Part shown: positions 62,578 to 64,000 of the stretch, one piece after another
How the letters are laid out: the number at the start of each line of letters is the position of its first letter
Numbering within the stretch: position 1 is the stretch's first letter
NCBI RefSeq assembly: GCF_003952165.1
Contig: NZ_RXFT01000005.1
Location: 372,001-436,000, forward strand
DNA length: 64,000 bases
Reading direction: 5' to 3'
From: Variovorax guangxiensis
GTDB taxonomy: Bacteria; Pseudomonadota; Gammaproteobacteria; Burkholderiales; Burkholderiaceae_C
Position numbers and translations under genes: made by a program
The notes under the pieces: generated by a model
Told to the model about the DNA's origin: nothing
Databases searched by the model: none
The model's input: only the letters and a program-made list of their open reading frames with translations

Positions 62578-63162
62578 TCAGCGCAGCCCGTCCTCGCCCT
62601 TGATTTCGGAGACCTGCAGGCCCCCGATGCGCGGCAGCGGACGGCCGCTGTCGGTGACGGCCACGGCCACCACGATCTCGTTGGCGCGCGGCGCGTCGCT
62701 CACGCGGGCTTCCACCGCGTCGAAGTGGCTGCGCACGAAGGCGGCGTCCTTGTGGCCCAGCGGCACGTCGATGGCGGTGCCCAGCGTGCCCTGCTTCTTG
62801 GCCGATGGCACGAGCGCGGCGCCCTTCTCCACTGCAACGCGCAGCGGCGCGCCCAGCTTGGGATGCAGGATGGCGGCGGCATGCTCGAGCTCGCCGCGCT
62901 CGCCGACGATGGCGGCCTTGCCGTAGCTCTGCGCCTGGCCGGGCTCGATGCCCAGCGCCTTCACGGCCTTCTGGCCCAGCAGCGCGCCGAGTTCCTCGCC
63001 GATGGCGATGAGCTCGTCGAGGTTCTCGCTGTAGCGGCCCGCGTAAGGGTTCTCGATGACGGCGATGGCGACGGCGCGGCGCGTGGGCGGCGTGATGTCC
63101 TTGCCCATTTCCTTGCGGGTTTCATCGACCTGGACGACGAGCTTGCGGATGTTGGCGGTCAT
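62578..63162 (-). CDS. Amino acid synthesis family protein (PF06684), second copy
   Basis: A 194-residue protein of the AA_synth family (PF06684); function unknown despite the family name. Shared blocks with the adjacent copy: ENPYAGRYSENL, SYGKAAIVGERGELEHAA, VPSAKKQGTLGTAIDVPLGH and VRSHFDAVEARVSDAP. The conserved Lys, Glu and His residues in the middle block could form an active or ligand site. No signal or membrane segment, so cytoplasmic. It is 44 bp after the other copy. Having two different copies side by side suggests a heteromer or successive activities in the catabolic pathway served by the operon. Confidence 0.85.
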   Translation of the reverse strand: MTANIRKLVVQVDETRKEMGKDITPPTRRAVAIAVIENPYAGRYSENLDELIAIGEELGALLGQKAVKALGIEPGQAQSYGKAAIVGERGELEHAAAILHPKLGAPLRVAVEKGAALVPSAKKQGTLGTAIDVPLGHKDAAFVRSHFDAVEARVSDAPRANEIVVAVAVTDSGRPLPRIGGLQVSEIKGEDGLR

Positions 63163-63206
63163 GTTCTGTGTGTTCCTTGTCTTGTCTCTGTGTGGGTCTT
63201 CGCGGG

Positions 63207-63848
63207 TCAGCGCAGGCCGTCCCACTTGCTGATGTCTTTCGCGAGCAGCCCACCCACGCGGGCATGGATGCGGTAGCCGGTGCTCATCGCGAGGATGAAG
63301 ACGATCTCGTCGGCCGCAGGCGCGCCGGGCACGCGCACCTCGATGGCGTCGAACTGGCCGCGCACGTAGCTGGCGTTGATGTTGGTCAGCGGCACGTCGA
63401 GCGTGGCGCCGGGCGGGCCGACCTTCTTGGTCGAAGGCACGATCGAGAGCGCGTTGCCGGGCTGGCCGGTTTTTTCCTCGGCCTTGCCAGCGGTGTAGGC
63501 GGCGCGGCTGCCCTTCCAGCCGAGCAGTTCGCGCATCGCGTAGCCGCCGGGCACGTGCCACAGCGCGCCATGCTCCAGTTCGCCATCGGCGCCGACGATG
63601 GCGCCCTTGCCGTAGGTGGCGATCTGCTCGAGCGGCACGTCCATGGCGGCATGCAGCCGGTGCGCCATGTCGACGCCCACCGGGTCGAGCAGCGCCATCA
63701 TCGGCAGGATGTCGGGCTCGTAGCGGCCCGCGAACGGATTGGTCAGCACCGCGCCGATGGCACCACGCACCAGCGGGGTGTCGGCGCGCGGTCCGAACTC
63801 GTGGTGGATGTGCTCGACCTGGGTGAAGACGCGGCGGATTTCGATCAT
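63207..63848 (-). CDS. Amino acid synthesis family protein (PF06684), first copy
   Basis: A 213-residue PF06684 protein and apparently the first gene of the catabolic operon. It shares the family blocks with its neighbour (TNPFAGRYEPDI; ATYGKGAIVGADGELEHGAL; VPSTKKVGPPGATLDVPL; VRGQFDAIEVRVPGAP) but with about 20 extra residues around KGSRAAYTAGKAEEKTGQP. Function is unknown. The ATG at 63848 lies 12 bp from a perfect 6-6-6 inverted repeat, so this gene is a likely point of control. No close homologue function is known to me that would settle the substrate. Confidence 0.85.
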   Translation of the reverse strand: MIEIRRVFTQVEHIHHEFGPRADTPLVRGAIGAVLTNPFAGRYEPDILPMMALLDPVGVDMAHRLHAAMDVPLEQIATYGKGAIVGADGELEHGALWHVPGGYAMRELLGWKGSRAAYTAGKAEEKTGQPGNALSIVPSTKKVGPPGATLDVPLTNINASYVRGQFDAIEVRVPGAPAADEIVFILAMSTGYRIHARVGGLLAKDISKWDGLR

Positions 63849-63859
63849 GAAAAAGAACC

Positions 63860-63877
63860 TTGCTTTTCGTTAAGCAA
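63860..63877. promoter_or_regulatory. Inverted repeat upstream of the catabolic operon
   Basis: TTGCTT and AAGCAA flank a six-base spacer in an otherwise low-complexity leader, 12-29 bp upstream of the first operon gene. It is a good candidate operator for a repressor of the operon, or a small leader hairpin. The remaining 120 bp to the window end show no gene; no good sigma-70 boxes stand out. Confidence 0.45.
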
Positions 63878-64000
63878 ATACTGAACCAACGGATTTCGGC
63901 GACTCTGCATCGAGCGCCTTCGAGCATAAGGGTTCGACAAGTCTCCACTGCCCCTGGCAAACGAGTAGAGCGGCCCATACGAGCCCTCCTTTTTGCAGGA

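Overview
The window is high-GC chromosomal DNA from a betaproteobacterium. Gene content and order (torF-like porin/glnK/amtB, glcDEF, many Liv-type uptake genes, a nicotinate-dehydrogenase-like operon) and a short intergenic repeat built around a CCCCCTTGCAGGGGG core suggest Comamonadaceae, most likely Variovorax or a close relative. That assignment is inference from family knowledge. No rRNA, tRNA, insertion sequence, phage or CRISPR array was seen, and coding density is so high that no gap between genes exceeds about 215 bp.

Layout. (1) 1-7.8 kb, housekeeping and carbon metabolism: a truncated DMT exporter, a glutathione peroxidase, a small secreted protein, the three-subunit glycolate oxidase glcD-glcE-glcF, and an SMP-30-type lactonase with a LysR regulator. 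(2) 7.8-10.8 kb, ammonium module: TorF-like porin, GlnK and AmtB on the minus strand behind a well-formed sigma-54 promoter, ending in an intrinsic terminator. (3) 10.9-12.5 kb: comM. (4) 12.5-50.1 kb: a complete type VI secretion system (T6SS). A leftward block (tssJ-tssK-tssL-tssM-tagF-kinase) and a rightward block (tssQ-tagH-pppA) diverge at about 22.8 kb. A long leftward block runs tssA-tssB-tssC-hcp-tagJ-tssE-tssF-tssG-clpV-vgrG-vgrG-vgrG and ends in a five-gene accessory set (DUF3592-like, DUF2169+pentapeptide, pentapeptide, DUF3540, DUF4150/PAAR-like). All thirteen core Tss functions plus a PAAR-like tip are present, together with kinase, phosphatase, FHA protein and TagF, i.e. a threonine-phosphorylation control circuit. 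(5) 50.2-63.9 kb: an eleven-gene minus-strand operon of two PF06684 paralogues, a branched-chain-type ABC importer with two binding proteins, a probable Tat-exported nicotinamidase, a NicA/NicB-like molybdenum hydroxylase with three haem c sites, and an FAH-family hydrolase. It looks like uptake and oxidation of an N-heteroaromatic or amide compound.

Most notable: a tract of about 731 bp that appears base-for-base identical in the middle of two tandem vgrG genes whose flanks have diverged (recent gene conversion); three different C-terminal VgrG tails next to a full effector-loading accessory set with no recognisable toxin; an inverted pair of ~92-bp intergenic repeats enclosing 26 kb of the T6SS; and the combination of exported nicotinamidase, NicAB-like hydroxylase and twin PF06684 proteins in the catabolic operon.
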